Shown one piece after another: positions 26,387 through 36,024 of a stretch of 64,000 nt of DNA. The notes under the pieces are model-generated. The model did no database searches and was not told the DNA's origin. It worked only from the letters and a program-made list of their open reading frames with translations. The translations under genes were made by a program, and so were the position numbers. Within the stretch, counting starts at the first letter, position 1, and the number at the start of each line of letters is the position of its first letter. The stretch is from Ruegeria sp. HKCCD7303 (GTDB lineage: Bacteria > Pseudomonadota > Alphaproteobacteria > Rhodobacterales > Rhodobacteraceae). Location of the stretch: positions 186,001 through 250,000 of the forward strand of contig NZ_WVRE01000006.1 of NCBI RefSeq assembly GCF_013111185.1, written 5' to 3'.

Positions 26387-26839
26387 TCAGCTGTCTTCCA
26401 GATCGGCCGCCAAACGGAACCCGATACGGTTGGCGGGTTTGTCTTCAACCGATTTGGGCAATGCGCGCAGCATCACGTTCAACTGGCTGACATGTTGCAC
26501 CAATTGCGTGCGGGCCCCTGCCCCGTCCGAACCATAGAACGTGATCATATCGGGGTCGAAATATCCCATGCCTTCGATCCGCATCACGCCGGCATCCCCA
26601 CCGGTAAAGCCCATTGCGACCTCGTGGTCGCCATCCAGCGTCTTTTCAAAGTTCTGGATGTACATGATCAGTCGCTCATAAGCCCATTGGGCGGGGCTTT
26701 TGGTTTCAACCGGCTTGTTCAATGGCTCAGGCAGGGTTTTAGTGCCGGATTCAGCATTTGGATCGGCATGAACCTCATGGCATCGTGGCAAGGCGGCGGC
26801 TTCGGCGGCCTCGGCCGAGGTTTCAATCTGGTCCTGCAT
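26387..26839 (-). CDS. DUF6173-like conserved protein
   Basis: 150-aa soluble protein with a variable N-terminal third and a conserved body: SPAQWAYERLIMYIQNFEK, then HEVAMGFTGGDAGVMRIEG and a C-terminal RIGFRLA. The pattern agrees with a small family (DUF6173) found in Rhodobacteraceae and others, from memory. No catalytic residues are evident. It follows the MBL-fold gene by 6 bp and is the last gene of a three-gene operon with an acyl-CoA dehydrogenase. Confidence 0.6.
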   Translation of the reverse strand: MQDQIETSAEAAEAAALPRCHEVHADPNAESGTKTLPEPLNKPVETKSPAQWAYERLIMYIQNFEKTLDGDHEVAMGFTGGDAGVMRIEGMGYFDPDMITFYGSDGAGARTQLVQHVSQLNVMLRALPKSVEDKPANRIGFRLAADLEDS

Positions 26840-26845
26840 TCTTTT

Positions 26846-27892
26846 CTACCCTTTGCGCTGATACAGCCAAGCCCCGTCCGCGCGCTGCGTCCGGATCACA
26901 GCGTCAATGTGGTAGAGATGATTCATATGTGCAACCGCCTCGACCAGTGCGAGGCCGTATTCGCCCTCGCGGATCGTGCGCTTGAACAGTGGAAGGAAAC
27001 AGTCGGCCGCAGCTTTGGGTTCGTCCAGATGGTCCAGCAGACGCTCCAACGCGCTATGGTGATTCTCGATCAACTGCTTCATGCGCAGCGGCAGTCCGGT
27101 AAAGGGCAGCTTATGCCCACCCAGTACCAGATGATCAGGCCGGGCCAGTGTCTGAAGTCGCTCGCACGCCTCCATCCAGGCCGAAACCGGATCGGCCATG
27201 GGCTCGGTTGCATAGACACCCAAATTAGGGCTGATCGAGCTGAGGATCTGATCGCCACTAAGGACCAGATTGTCGTCGCGGCTCCAGAAAGTGGCGTGTT
27301 CCGGGGCGTGGCCATTGCCCATATGCACATCCCAGTCCCGCCCGCCCATGCGGATCACGTCGCCCTGCTGTATGCGCGTAAAGCCCAGCGGCATGGGATA
27401 GACCGTATCGGCAAAATTGAAGGGGCGATCGTTCATCCGTGCGGTCAGCACCTCGGGCGCCATACCCGCGCTGAGATAGAAATCCAAGGTCTCCTGCGGC
27501 CAGGTTTCCTGAACATCCAGCGTAAGCATCCGGGCAAACAGCCACGAAGTGCGACTTGTGACCAGCTCCGCCCCGTGTTCCGACTGAAACCATCCGGCAT
27601 TGCCGACATGATCGGGATGGTGGTGGGTCACGATCACCCGTCTGATTGGCTTGCCTGCCAAAGGGCCACCCATCAGGGTTTCCCAGATGCGCCGCGTCTT
27701 GTTCGAAGACAGGCCGGTGTCGATCACCGTCCAACTGTCGCCGTCATCCAGAGCGTAGATATTGACGTGATCCAGAGCCATCGGCAGGGATAGACGCATC
27801 CACAAAACCCCCTCGGCAATCTGGATGGCTTCGCCTGTCGCGGGAGGTTCGTCCCACGGATATCTGATTCCCAAAACGCGATCCCCGTCCAT
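26846..27892 (-). CDS. MBL-fold metallo-hydrolase
   Basis: 348 aa. The metal site VTHHHPDHVG is near residue 110, with later ligands in GNGHAPEH and LVLGGHKL. A C-terminal helical region of about 90 residues resembles the beta-lactamase-associated winged domain. Substrates of such proteins are thioesters, lactones or nucleotides. Because it starts directly at the stop of the acyl-CoA dehydrogenase (1-bp overlap), an acyl-CoA thioesterase-like role is plausible but unproven. Confidence 0.82.
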   Translation of the reverse strand: MDGDRVLGIRYPWDEPPATGEAIQIAEGVLWMRLSLPMALDHVNIYALDDGDSWTVIDTGLSSNKTRRIWETLMGGPLAGKPIRRVIVTHHHPDHVGNAGWFQSEHGAELVTSRTSWLFARMLTLDVQETWPQETLDFYLSAGMAPEVLTARMNDRPFNFADTVYPMPLGFTRIQQGDVIRMGGRDWDVHMGNGHAPEHATFWSRDDNLVLSGDQILSSISPNLGVYATEPMADPVSAWMEACERLQTLARPDHLVLGGHKLPFTGLPLRMKQLIENHHSALERLLDHLDEPKAAADCFLPLFKRTIREGEYGLALVEAVAHMNHLYHIDAVIRTQRADGAWLYQRKG

Positions 27893-29595
27893 CAGGCGGC
27901 CAACTCATCCAGGCTGAGCGCGAACAGACTATCCGCCCCGCTTTGCACCCGCGCCAGAAGACCCGAATGTTCCGGCAACAAGGCGTAGATATAGTATCGC
28001 GCCAACTTGGCCCGTGGTCCATCCGGATCGGCCAGAGCTGCGGTCAGGTGGTAATGCCCGCCCAACACCCGGGCAAACGCCTGCAAATAAGCTGTTGCGC
28101 CTGCAAAGCGGTCATTCATATCACTCTGCGCCACCAGCCACTCGGTCGCTTCGCGCAGGGTCTCGCTGGCTTCCCAGACCGGACCGGCCAAATCGGGCAT
28201 TGTTGCCCGGGCGCGCTCGGCCTGATCTTCGATCTCGTCCAGAAGGTTCGATGCGGCCTCGCCCCCGTCCATCATCTTGCGTGCAACAAGGTCCATGGCC
28301 TGAATGCCGTCGGTGCCTTCATAAATCGCCGTGACGCGTACATCGCGCGAATACTGGGCCGCGCCGGTTTCTTCAATGAACCCCATGCCGCCATGCACCT
28401 GCACCCCGGTTTCTGCCACACGAATACCGGTGCGCGCGCCGAAGGACTTGGCGATTGGCGTCAGCAACGCCGCACGCGCAGCCCAATCGGCGTCGTCAGT
28501 TGCTTTCGCCATATCAATTGCGGTTGCGTTGGCCAGCAATATCGCGCGCGCCGCAAATATGTCAGCCCGCATATCCATGATCATGCGGCGCACGTCGGCG
28601 TGATCTATGATCGTACCCGAGGGCGTCCTGCCCTGTTTGCGGTCCATCGCATAGGCCAATGCGTGCTGATAAGCGCCTTCCGCAACGCCAACACCCTGAC
28701 CGCCAACACCCAGACGCGCATTGTTCATCATGGTAAACATCGCAGCCATGCCACCGTGTTCCGCGCCGACGAGCCAGCCTTTGGCCCCGTCATATTGCAT
28801 CACACAGGTGGGTGAGCCGTGCAGCCCCATTTTATGCTCAACCGAAACCACTTTCAGATCATTGGCCACGCCCGGATTGCCATCCGCATCCGGGATGTAT
28901 TTCGGCACCAGGAACAACGAAATACCCTTTGTGCCGGGTACCCCATCGGGCAATCGCGCCAGAACCAGATGGCAAATATTCTCGGCAAAGTCGTTGTCGC
29001 CCCAGGAAATGAAAATCTTCTGCCCGGTTACCGAATATGTGCCGTCCCCGTTCGGTTCAGCCTTCGACGTCAGCGCACCCACATCCGATCCGGCCTGAGC
29101 CTCGGTCAGGTTCATGGTGGCCGACCATTCGCCAGAGATCATCTTAGGCAGATACAGCGCCTTCAATTCGTCGCTGGCGTGATGCTCCAACGCTTCAATC
29201 TGGCCCTGTGCCATCAGCGGTGCCAGTTGCAACGACAGGCACGAGGCGCTCATCATCTCGTTCACAGCAGTGGTGACAGTCATCGGCAGGCCCATACCGC
29301 CATGTTGAGGATCGGCGCTGATCCCGACCCAGCCACCTTCGGCAATCGCTTTCCAACCACCAGCGTATCCCGGAGAGCTGCGCAGCACACCATTCTCAAG
29401 CCGCGCAGGCTCCAGATCACCGGCGCGTTGCAACGGGGCCAGTACCTCTTCGCACATCCTGCCAGCCTCAGACAGTATGGCGCTCACCACATCCGCGCTG
29501 GCATCCGCGAATGTTTTTGTGGCGGCGACCTGATCGAACCCGACCACATGGTCCAGCAGAAATTGATAATCAGAGATTGGGGCGCGGTAGGGCAT
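27892..29595 (-). CDS. Acyl-CoA dehydrogenase, DmdC-like
   Basis: 567-aa FAD enzyme that oxidises an acyl-CoA to the enoyl-CoA and passes electrons to ETF. MNLTEAQAGSDVG, KIFISWGDND and QVHGGMGFIEE are acyl-CoA dehydrogenase motifs; the extended C-terminal domain of about 130 residues is typical of the DmdC/long-form group, to which the 3-methylmercaptopropionyl-CoA dehydrogenase of DMSP breakdown belongs. No other dmd gene is nearby, so it could act on another short acyl-CoA. First of an operon with the MBL and DUF6173 genes; divergent from the Sua5-type gene. Confidence 0.88.
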   Translation of the reverse strand: MPYRAPISDYQFLLDHVVGFDQVAATKTFADASADVVSAILSEAGRMCEEVLAPLQRAGDLEPARLENGVLRSSPGYAGGWKAIAEGGWVGISADPQHGGMGLPMTVTTAVNEMMSASCLSLQLAPLMAQGQIEALEHHASDELKALYLPKMISGEWSATMNLTEAQAGSDVGALTSKAEPNGDGTYSVTGQKIFISWGDNDFAENICHLVLARLPDGVPGTKGISLFLVPKYIPDADGNPGVANDLKVVSVEHKMGLHGSPTCVMQYDGAKGWLVGAEHGGMAAMFTMMNNARLGVGGQGVGVAEGAYQHALAYAMDRKQGRTPSGTIIDHADVRRMIMDMRADIFAARAILLANATAIDMAKATDDADWAARAALLTPIAKSFGARTGIRVAETGVQVHGGMGFIEETGAAQYSRDVRVTAIYEGTDGIQAMDLVARKMMDGGEAASNLLDEIEDQAERARATMPDLAGPVWEASETLREATEWLVAQSDMNDRFAGATAYLQAFARVLGGHYHLTAALADPDGPRAKLARYYIYALLPEHSGLLARVQSGADSLFALSLDELAA

Positions 29596-29734
29596 GACAA
29601 CTCTCGAACGTCTAGAGGATCAGAATACATCGGCGGGCTTGGAATCAAACGCAAGCGCCGGTAAGCGTGTTGGTCTGAACCGATTACGTACTCTTCCAAA
29701 TATTTCAGGCAACCAAAACGCGGCGTCACCAGAT

Positions 29735-30685
29735 ATGATCTCATCCGGCACTCAGGAATTGACGGCGAATCCCGACGGAATCGAACGGGCGGCGGACTTG
29801 CTGCGTCAGGGCCTTCTGGTCGCCCTGCCGACCGAGACAGTCTATGGACTGGGCGGCGATGCGCGCAATGGCCAGGCGGTCGCGTCGATTTACGAGGCCA
29901 AGGGTCGGCCCAGCTTCAACCCGCTGATCGCCCATGTCGCCTCGGTCAGTGCAGCGCAAAGGTTTGTGCAATGGTCAGATCAGGCCGAGCAATTGGCTCA
30001 AGCTTTCTGGCCCGGTCCACTAACACTTGTTCTGCCACTACGCGAAGGGCACGGAATATCCGCGCTTGTAACGGCGGGGTTGGACACGTTGGCGGTTCGC
30101 GTACCCGCGCATCCCACCGCACGAGCTTTGTTGGCTGCGTTTGATGGGCCGGTCGCTGCGCCTTCGGCAAATCCGTCAGGTCTGATCAGCCCCACAACAG
30201 CCGATCATGTATGGGCGGGCCTGGGTGGCAAGATCGCTGCAGTTTTAGATGCCGGACCGTGCGGCGTCGGGCTGGAATCCACCATCGTCGGACTGGCCGG
30301 AGAACCTACCTTGCTGCGTCCCGGCGGGGTCGCTCTGGAACAGATCGAACAGGAACTGGGGGTGCATCTGCACGTGCATCAGTCCGGTGATCTTCTGACT
30401 GCTCCGGGTCAGCTTCAATCGCATTACGCGCCGGATGCGCCGGTCCGCCTGAATGCCGCGTCGCGTCACGGCGAGGAGGTCTTGCTGGGCTTTGGACCGG
30501 TGGATTGTGATCTGAACCTGTCCGTGAACGCCAACCTGACCGAGGCCGCTGCAAACCTCTTTGCATCCCTGCATGAGCTGAACAAGTCCGGGCGACCGAT
30601 TGCGGTTTCTCCGATTCCAGATGCCGGGCTTGGTGCGGCCATCAACGACCGATTGCGCCGCGCTGCAGCGCCACGTGACAGCTGA
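29735..30685 (+). CDS. L-threonylcarbamoyladenylate synthase (Sua5 type)
   Basis: Makes threonylcarbamoyl-AMP from threonine, bicarbonate and ATP for the universal t6A37 modification of ANN-decoding tRNAs. 316 aa: an N-terminal YrdC domain (LPTETVYGLGGDA, then KGRPSFNPLI and APSANPSG) plus the C-terminal Sua5 domain (LQSHYAPDAPVRL), so it is the long form. The open frame runs back to 29594 but that part overlaps the divergent dehydrogenase start; ATG 29735 fits the family. It converges on yqgE with adjacent stops. Confidence 0.92.
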   Translation: MISSGTQELTANPDGIERAADLLRQGLLVALPTETVYGLGGDARNGQAVASIYEAKGRPSFNPLIAHVASVSAAQRFVQWSDQAEQLAQAFWPGPLTLVLPLREGHGISALVTAGLDTLAVRVPAHPTARALLAAFDGPVAAPSANPSGLISPTTADHVWAGLGGKIAAVLDAGPCGVGLESTIVGLAGEPTLLRPGGVALEQIEQELGVHLHVHQSGDLLTAPGQLQSHYAPDAPVRLNAASRHGEEVLLGFGPVDCDLNLSVNANLTEAAANLFASLHELNKSGRPIAVSPIPDAGLGAAINDRLRRAAAPRDS

Positions 30686-31240
30686 TCAGGCGCGACCTGC
30701 ACTGGCGGACAAAGTCAAAGGGTCCACGCCCAAAGTGGCCAAAGCGGCTTCCCATTTCTCATCATCGGGCACGTCAAAGACCAGCTTTGATGTTGCTTCG
30801 GTGGTCAGCCAGCCATTCATGGCGATTTCATCTTCCAGCTGCCCCGGACCCCAGCCGGAATAGCCCAGCGCCAACATCGAATTCAGTGGCCCTGTCCCCG
30901 AAGCAAGGTCTTCCAGAACATCCAGTGTGGCAGTCATGCTGAATTCTTCCGAAATCTGCATCGAATGAAGGTTAGCTTCATAGTCGGCGCTGTGCAGAAC
31001 AAAGCCGCGCGACATTTCGACGGGACCCCCAAAATGAACCAATCGCTCGCCAACAACCGGAATACGACACGCGATGTCCAATTGGCTAAGCAAAGTCTTT
31101 ATTCGCAGGTCCGAGGGTTTGTTGATGATCAGCCCCATCGCGCCGTCATCGCCATAGCTGCACATATAAACCACCGAATGGTCGAACCGCGGATCGCCCA
31201 TACCGGGCATCGCAATCAACAGTTTTCCGGTCAGATCCAT
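30686..31240 (-). CDS. YqgE/AlgH family protein (DUF179)
   Basis: 184 aa. The start LTGKLLIAMPGMGDPRF, the GAMGLIINKP segment and SGWGPGQLEDEI are hallmarks of the UPF0301/YqgE family. The structure is known in the family but the function is not; AlgH in Pseudomonas affects alginate and other outputs. I use ATG 31240, as homologs begin with LTG soon after the Met; an ATG 21 bases earlier exists. Confidence 0.88.
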   Translation of the reverse strand: MDLTGKLLIAMPGMGDPRFDHSVVYMCSYGDDGAMGLIINKPSDLRIKTLLSQLDIACRIPVVGERLVHFGGPVEMSRGFVLHSADYEANLHSMQISEEFSMTATLDVLEDLASGTGPLNSMLALGYSGWGPGQLEDEIAMNGWLTTEATSKLVFDVPDDEKWEAALATLGVDPLTLSASAGRA

Positions 31241-31384
31241 GGGCCGCCATCTCTTTCTCAATTACGTCAACAATGGCCCCGCCACCCCTGTGTTTGCAAG
31301 AGAACAACGGGTAATTCGACAGATTTCATTGCAGTGACCGGATCGTGACTTGGAATCCGGCCCCAGCCCGCGCATGTATGGTGT

Positions 31385-32197
31385 ATGAAGATGTCGATCA
31401 AATCCACAGCCGCCGTTGCGTTTGCTTGCCTGACCCTATCCTCTCCTGCCACCGCGCAGAGTTTGGATGGAGTGGTGCAACTGGATGTTCTGGATGGCGG
31501 TCGAACCGCAAACGGCACCTATCTGAGCGCGTTGAAGCTGACCCTGAAGGACGGCTGGAAAACCTATTGGCGGGCGCCCGGTGATGCGGGCATCCCACCC
31601 CAGTTCGATTGGAAACGCTCAAGCAACGTTGGACATGTGGACATCACCTGGCCCGCGCCCGAGATTTTTGACCAGAATGGCTTGCAGTCGATCGGCTATG
31701 AAAACCAGCTGATCCTGCCGATTGAAATTACACCGCGAAACCCTGCGAAACCCGTCCGCCTGCAAGGTGAGATGGACCTGGGCGTTTGCAAGGACGTGTG
31801 CATCCCCGAACGTCTGGATTTTGACCACACGCTGGACGGTGATGCCGGTCGCAACCCCGCAATTGCTGCGGCTATGGCGCAACGCCCGTACTCAGCACAA
31901 GAAGCCCGGGTGAGCAAAGCCACCTGTAACCTAACTCCGACGCAGGACGGAATACAGATCGAGGCTCGGGTGACGATGCCCTCTGCAGGGGGGCGCGAAG
32001 TCGCTGTGATCGAGCCGGGAAATCCTGTTCTCTGGGCCTCGCAGCCGGTCTCACAGCGCGAAGGCGATACGTTGGTGGCACAATCCGAAATCGTAAACGC
32101 ATCAGGCGCGCCGTTTGCGTTGGACCGGTCCGAGATTCGGATCACCGTTCTGGGTGCCAATCACGCGGTCGATATTCTGGGCTGCAGCGCGGGCTGA
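31385..32197 (+). CDS. Periplasmic DsbD-alpha-like protein (stand-alone)
   Basis: 270 aa. A signal peptide (AAVAFACLTLSSPATA) precedes an immunoglobulin-like domain of the DsbD N-terminal type: YWRAPGDAGIPPQFDW at residues 61-76 and LGVCKDVCIPE with C135 and C139. In DsbD this domain relays electrons to periplasmic thiol partners; here the membrane part and thioredoxin domain are absent, so it must receive electrons from another protein such as CcdA/ScsB type. Two more cysteines lie in the C-terminal half. A Nudix gene follows 4 bp downstream. Confidence 0.78.
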   Translation: MKMSIKSTAAVAFACLTLSSPATAQSLDGVVQLDVLDGGRTANGTYLSALKLTLKDGWKTYWRAPGDAGIPPQFDWKRSSNVGHVDITWPAPEIFDQNGLQSIGYENQLILPIEITPRNPAKPVRLQGEMDLGVCKDVCIPERLDFDHTLDGDAGRNPAIAAAMAQRPYSAQEARVSKATCNLTPTQDGIQIEARVTMPSAGGREVAVIEPGNPVLWASQPVSQREGDTLVAQSEIVNASGAPFALDRSEIRITVLGANHAVDILGCSAG

Positions 32198-32201
32198 GCT
32201 T

Positions 32202-32621
32202 GTGACCCGAACTCCTAAGATCGGTGCCTTGGCAGTTGTTCTGCATCAGGATCAGGTTCTTCTGGTGCAACGCAGCAAACAGCCAGATGCCGGTTTGTGG
32301 GGCTTTCCGGGCGGCCATGTGGAATGGGGTGAAACCGTTCTGAAAGCCGCGCAACGTGAGTTGCAGGAGGAAACCTCGGTGATCGCAGAGCCGTTGCACT
32401 ACCTGAAAAATCTGGATCTGCTGCGAAGCGATCCGCAAGGTCAGGTCTTGTCTCATTATCTTCTGGTCAGTGTTGCCTGCCAGTATCTCTCTGGCACGCC
32501 CAAGGCCGGTGATGATGCGCTGGATGCACGTTGGTTTCCGATTGACCAGATACGCAAGGGCGACCTGCCGATGAGCGCACGAGTTGTCGATCTAATGGAA
32601 TATGCTTTGTGCGCGGGTTAA
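32202..32621 (+). CDS. Nudix hydrolase
   Basis: 139 aa. Nudix box GHVEWGETVLKAAQRELQEE (residues about 39-58) is complete apart from the final glycine, with the usual upstream GLWGFPGG. It cleaves a nucleoside diphosphate linked to another group; the substrate may be an oxidised nucleotide or a coenzyme. The start is taken as GTG 32202, four bases after the preceding stop; the ribosome site is weak, so translation probably depends on the upstream gene. It converges on the RND gene with a 4-bp overlap. Confidence 0.82.
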   Translation: MTRTPKIGALAVVLHQDQVLLVQRSKQPDAGLWGFPGGHVEWGETVLKAAQRELQEETSVIAEPLHYLKNLDLLRSDPQGQVLSHYLLVSVACQYLSGTPKAGDDALDARWFPIDQIRKGDLPMSARVVDLMEYALCAG

Positions 32622-35600
32622 ACACCTGCTGACCTGCTGAGCCGCCCATAGAGCAATCCGGACAACAGAACACTTAGTCCCAGAATTGGCACGGCCCCGG
32701 CCAGAAATGCGCCCAGCCCCAACTGCAAAGCTGCAATTCCTTCTGCACCGGGGTAAAGACCCTGCAACAATCCAAGCGGCGCGCCGGTGACAGCGGGCCA
32801 GACCATCGTCAAACCAAACCAAATCGCCAATACGGCGCCTGTGCTTATCAATGCCACCCGAACCACCCGATCTGGCGCGCGCGCGGCGCGGCGCATGGCG
32901 GTCATTGGACGCGCAAAATCGTTTAGAATGGCCAGCAGGGCAGGCACGAGGATCAGGACCAGCAACATCCCAAATCCTAGCCCATAGACCAGAGTGATCA
33001 CGGTCGGCTTAAGGAACTGCGCCTGCTGCGATCCCTCATAAAGCAGCGGCGCAAGTCCAAGAACCGTGGTCAGCGTGGTCAGCATAACGGGCCGCAACCT
33101 GTCGGCTGTGCCCTCGACAATTGACGGCACCAGACCCCGGTCCTGCTGATACCCATCTATCGTTGTCACCAGAACAATCGAGTCGTTGATTATGATACCG
33201 GTCATTCCAAGCAATCCAACCACCGTGAACATGCTAAGCGGCACATCCCAGATGTAATGACCCCAGATCGCCCCAACGAGGCCAAAGGGGATGATCGCCA
33301 TGACCACCAAGGGCCTCGACCAACTTGCAAACACCCAGGCCAGCACAAGGTAGATTCCGGTCAGACACAGGATCAGCCCGGTGCGCGCTTCGGCCAAGAA
33401 TTCGTTCTCCTGCTCGCTCAGACCCGACATACGCCATTCGACCTGACGTTCGGCAGCAAGGTTGGGTAGAATCTCGTCCTGCATCACACGTTCGATTTCA
33501 GCTGCACGCGCCGGGTTGTCCTCGGAAATATCACCTGTGACCGAAACCACCCTGAGGCCATTCTCGCGCCGGACGATGGAAAACCCGGTTTTGCGTTCGA
33601 CGGAAACGATGTCGGCCAGCGGCACATAAACCCCATCCGGTGAACGCATCAGAGTACGTTCAAGGAAATCTGCCGTCAGCTCGCCCTCGGGCAATTCAAC
33701 CCGAATTTCAGTGCTGCGCGGGCCATCGGGGAAGGTGGCGGCCTCGATCCCGTTCAGGCGGTTGCGCAACGCGCGGCCCAGCGTTTCGATCCGAAAGCCC
33801 AGGGCCTGCCCCTGTGCCGTAAGATCCAGAATGAACTCTTCCTTGTCATAGGCCAGAGTGTCTTCCAGCGCCGAAACCTCGGGGAATTTCGACAATGCGG
33901 TCTTCAGATCTTCTGACGCCGCCTTCAGGACATTCACGTCAGAACCATAGAATTGTACGTCAATGGCGTCGCCGCCGGGGCCGGACCGCCAGCCCCGGAA
34001 AGTCAACACTTCGACACTCGGGTGCCGTGGAACGAAGTCCTGCAATTCGCCCACAAACTCAAAACTGGAATAGGGCCGCAGGTCGGCATCAATCAATTCG
34101 ATCGAAATCCCGCCCAGCACGCTGCCGTCTTTGCCGTCTGCCGCCGCCAATCCACGGCCCGCGGTGCCCCCGACCTCGGCCAGAACAAATTCAATCGGAT
34201 TCTGGCCATAGCGTTCTTCATAAATCTGGCCCAGCTCGTCGGTGGCGTCCTGCAAAATGCGCATCATTTCCAGCGTATCCGACCGAGTCGAGCCTTCGCG
34301 CATGATGAACCCGCCACTGACTGAGCTACGTTCAGGCGCGTTGAAAAATCGCCAGTTCACATCGCCACGGATGAACAACGCAACCTGACTGGCCAGAATA
34401 GCGATCATCAAAGCCACAACAACGTATCGCGCCCAGATTACCCAGGCGATCAACGGACGGAACAAGTGGTCCCGCACCCAGCGGAAGCCCCGGTTTACGA
34501 CACGGTTCGGTAGATCGTACCAGTGTTCCTTGGCGGAATGCGCAATCGCGTGCGCCATATGGTTGGGCAGAATAAGAAAGCATTCAACCAGCGACGCAAT
34601 AAGAACCGCAATCACCGTGAAAGGAATATCGCGGATAAGCTCTCCGAACCGACCACCCACCAGAGTCAGACCAAAGAACGCAATCACTGTCGTGACGGTC
34701 GCTGCAAGAACCGGCATCGCCATGCGCCTGGCCGCACGTTCAGCCGCCACCACAGGCGGCTCGCCCAGACGACGGGCGCGGAAATCGGCGTGTTCGCCCA
34801 CCACAATGGCGTCATCCACCACGATACCGAGGGTAATGATCAGGCCAAACAGCGAGACCATGTTCAACGACAACCCACCAAGATACATCAGCGCAATGGC
34901 AGCCGACATGGCCACGGGAATACCCGCAGCAACCCAGAAGGCAATGCGGGCATTCAGGAACAGGAACAGCAGGCAGACCACGAGGCCCAATCCCATCAGC
35001 CCATTGTCGACAAGAATGTTCAGCCGGTCGGTGATGGCCTGGGCCCGGGTACGGATCAACTCGATCTTCACACCTTCGGGTACGCTGGCCTGCATCTCGC
35101 GGGCGACATCTTCAACCGTGTGCTGGATTTCGATAGCATCGCCCTGGTTTGACCGGTCAACTTGGATCGACATAGCTGGATCATCGCCAACAAAATAGCT
35201 TCGTTGCCGTGTAACCCCTTCGACCCGAATCGTCGCGATATCGCCGACCTTCAGTTTCGATCCATCTGTATTTGTCCTTAGCGCAATACCTTCGATTTGC
35301 TCGGGTGTGCGTTTTTCTGTTCCCGCCCGTATACGCGCACCGGCGCCCTCCACTGCTCCGGCAGGATCGGTATTTACTTCGGACTCAATCGCCGCGGCGA
35401 TATCTGCCATGGAGATGTCATTGATAATCAACTGCGCGGTCGTGACTTCAACGATGATCTGTGGTGCCGCAATGCCCCGGATGGTCGTACGGGTTACACC
35501 TGCAGCGAAAAGACGATTGATCAACTCGTCCGTCATCTTCGCCAATTGATTGGTATCAATGGGACCGCTGACGACAAGATCCGTTACGCGGTCACGCCAG

Positions 35601-36019
35601 GCACCGCGTTTGATTTCGGGCTCTTCTGACCCTTCCGGCAGGTCCGACACACCGTCTACGGCGGTTCTGACTTCCTCGACCGCGCGGGACATGTCCCAGT
35701 TTGGCTCGAACTCCAGCCTGACACGGGTCCAACCCGGATGGGAGCTAGCCTCGGTACTGGTCACCCCTTCAACGGCCAGCAGTGCAGGCTCCAGCAACTG
35801 TACAATGCCGGCATCCATGTCCTCCGGCCCGGCACCGTCCCACGAAACGGTGACATCCACGCGCTCCAAGACCACATCGGGAAAGAACTGCGCCCGCATG
35901 TTGGGAATGGCCGCCGCGCCCAGAACCAGCATGACCAACAACAGTAGATTGGCAACGGTCCGATGGCGCGTGAAGTAACTGAGAATGCCGCCCGCCGCGC
36001 CGGGTATCTCGCGCATCAT
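32618..36019 (-). CDS. RND-family efflux permease
   Basis: 1133-aa inner-membrane proton-driven pump with 12 helices and two large periplasmic loops. The proton relay VVDDAIVVGE is in the fourth helix and GIIINDSIVLV in the matching half; the N-terminal FFPDVVLERVDVTV and RAQFFP are typical of the HAE/AcrB-like superfamily. It forms a tripartite pump with the adaptor encoded 5 bp upstream and an outer-membrane channel not present here. Substrate unknown. Confidence 0.92.
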   Translation of the reverse strand: MMREIPGAAGGILSYFTRHRTVANLLLLVMLVLGAAAIPNMRAQFFPDVVLERVDVTVSWDGAGPEDMDAGIVQLLEPALLAVEGVTSTEASSHPGWTRVRLEFEPNWDMSRAVEEVRTAVDGVSDLPEGSEEPEIKRGAWRDRVTDLVVSGPIDTNQLAKMTDELINRLFAAGVTRTTIRGIAAPQIIVEVTTAQLIINDISMADIAAAIESEVNTDPAGAVEGAGARIRAGTEKRTPEQIEGIALRTNTDGSKLKVGDIATIRVEGVTRQRSYFVGDDPAMSIQVDRSNQGDAIEIQHTVEDVAREMQASVPEGVKIELIRTRAQAITDRLNILVDNGLMGLGLVVCLLFLFLNARIAFWVAAGIPVAMSAAIALMYLGGLSLNMVSLFGLIITLGIVVDDAIVVGEHADFRARRLGEPPVVAAERAARRMAMPVLAATVTTVIAFFGLTLVGGRFGELIRDIPFTVIAVLIASLVECFLILPNHMAHAIAHSAKEHWYDLPNRVVNRGFRWVRDHLFRPLIAWVIWARYVVVALMIAILASQVALFIRGDVNWRFFNAPERSSVSGGFIMREGSTRSDTLEMMRILQDATDELGQIYEERYGQNPIEFVLAEVGGTAGRGLAAADGKDGSVLGGISIELIDADLRPYSSFEFVGELQDFVPRHPSVEVLTFRGWRSGPGGDAIDVQFYGSDVNVLKAASEDLKTALSKFPEVSALEDTLAYDKEEFILDLTAQGQALGFRIETLGRALRNRLNGIEAATFPDGPRSTEIRVELPEGELTADFLERTLMRSPDGVYVPLADIVSVERKTGFSIVRRENGLRVVSVTGDISEDNPARAAEIERVMQDEILPNLAAERQVEWRMSGLSEQENEFLAEARTGLILCLTGIYLVLAWVFASWSRPLVVMAIIPFGLVGAIWGHYIWDVPLSMFTVVGLLGMTGIIINDSIVLVTTIDGYQQDRGLVPSIVEGTADRLRPVMLTTLTTVLGLAPLLYEGSQQAQFLKPTVITLVYGLGFGMLLVLILVPALLAILNDFARPMTAMRRAARAPDRVVRVALISTGAVLAIWFGLTMVWPAVTGAPLGLLQGLYPGAEGIAALQLGLGAFLAGAVPILGLSVLLSGLLYGRLSRSAGV

Positions 36020-36024
36020 GGCGC

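Noticed and set aside
26285..27793. 502-codon plus-strand open frame
   Set aside because: It runs antisense to the DUF6173 and MBL genes and has no domain; long mirror frames arise from the GC-rich third codon positions.
27892..29595. Naming the acyl-CoA dehydrogenase dmdC
   Set aside because: No dmdB or dmdD is near and the family has several paralogs in roseobacters; only a DmdC-like label is justified.
28819..29664. 281-codon plus-strand open frame
   Set aside because: Antisense of the acyl-CoA dehydrogenase and crosses its start.
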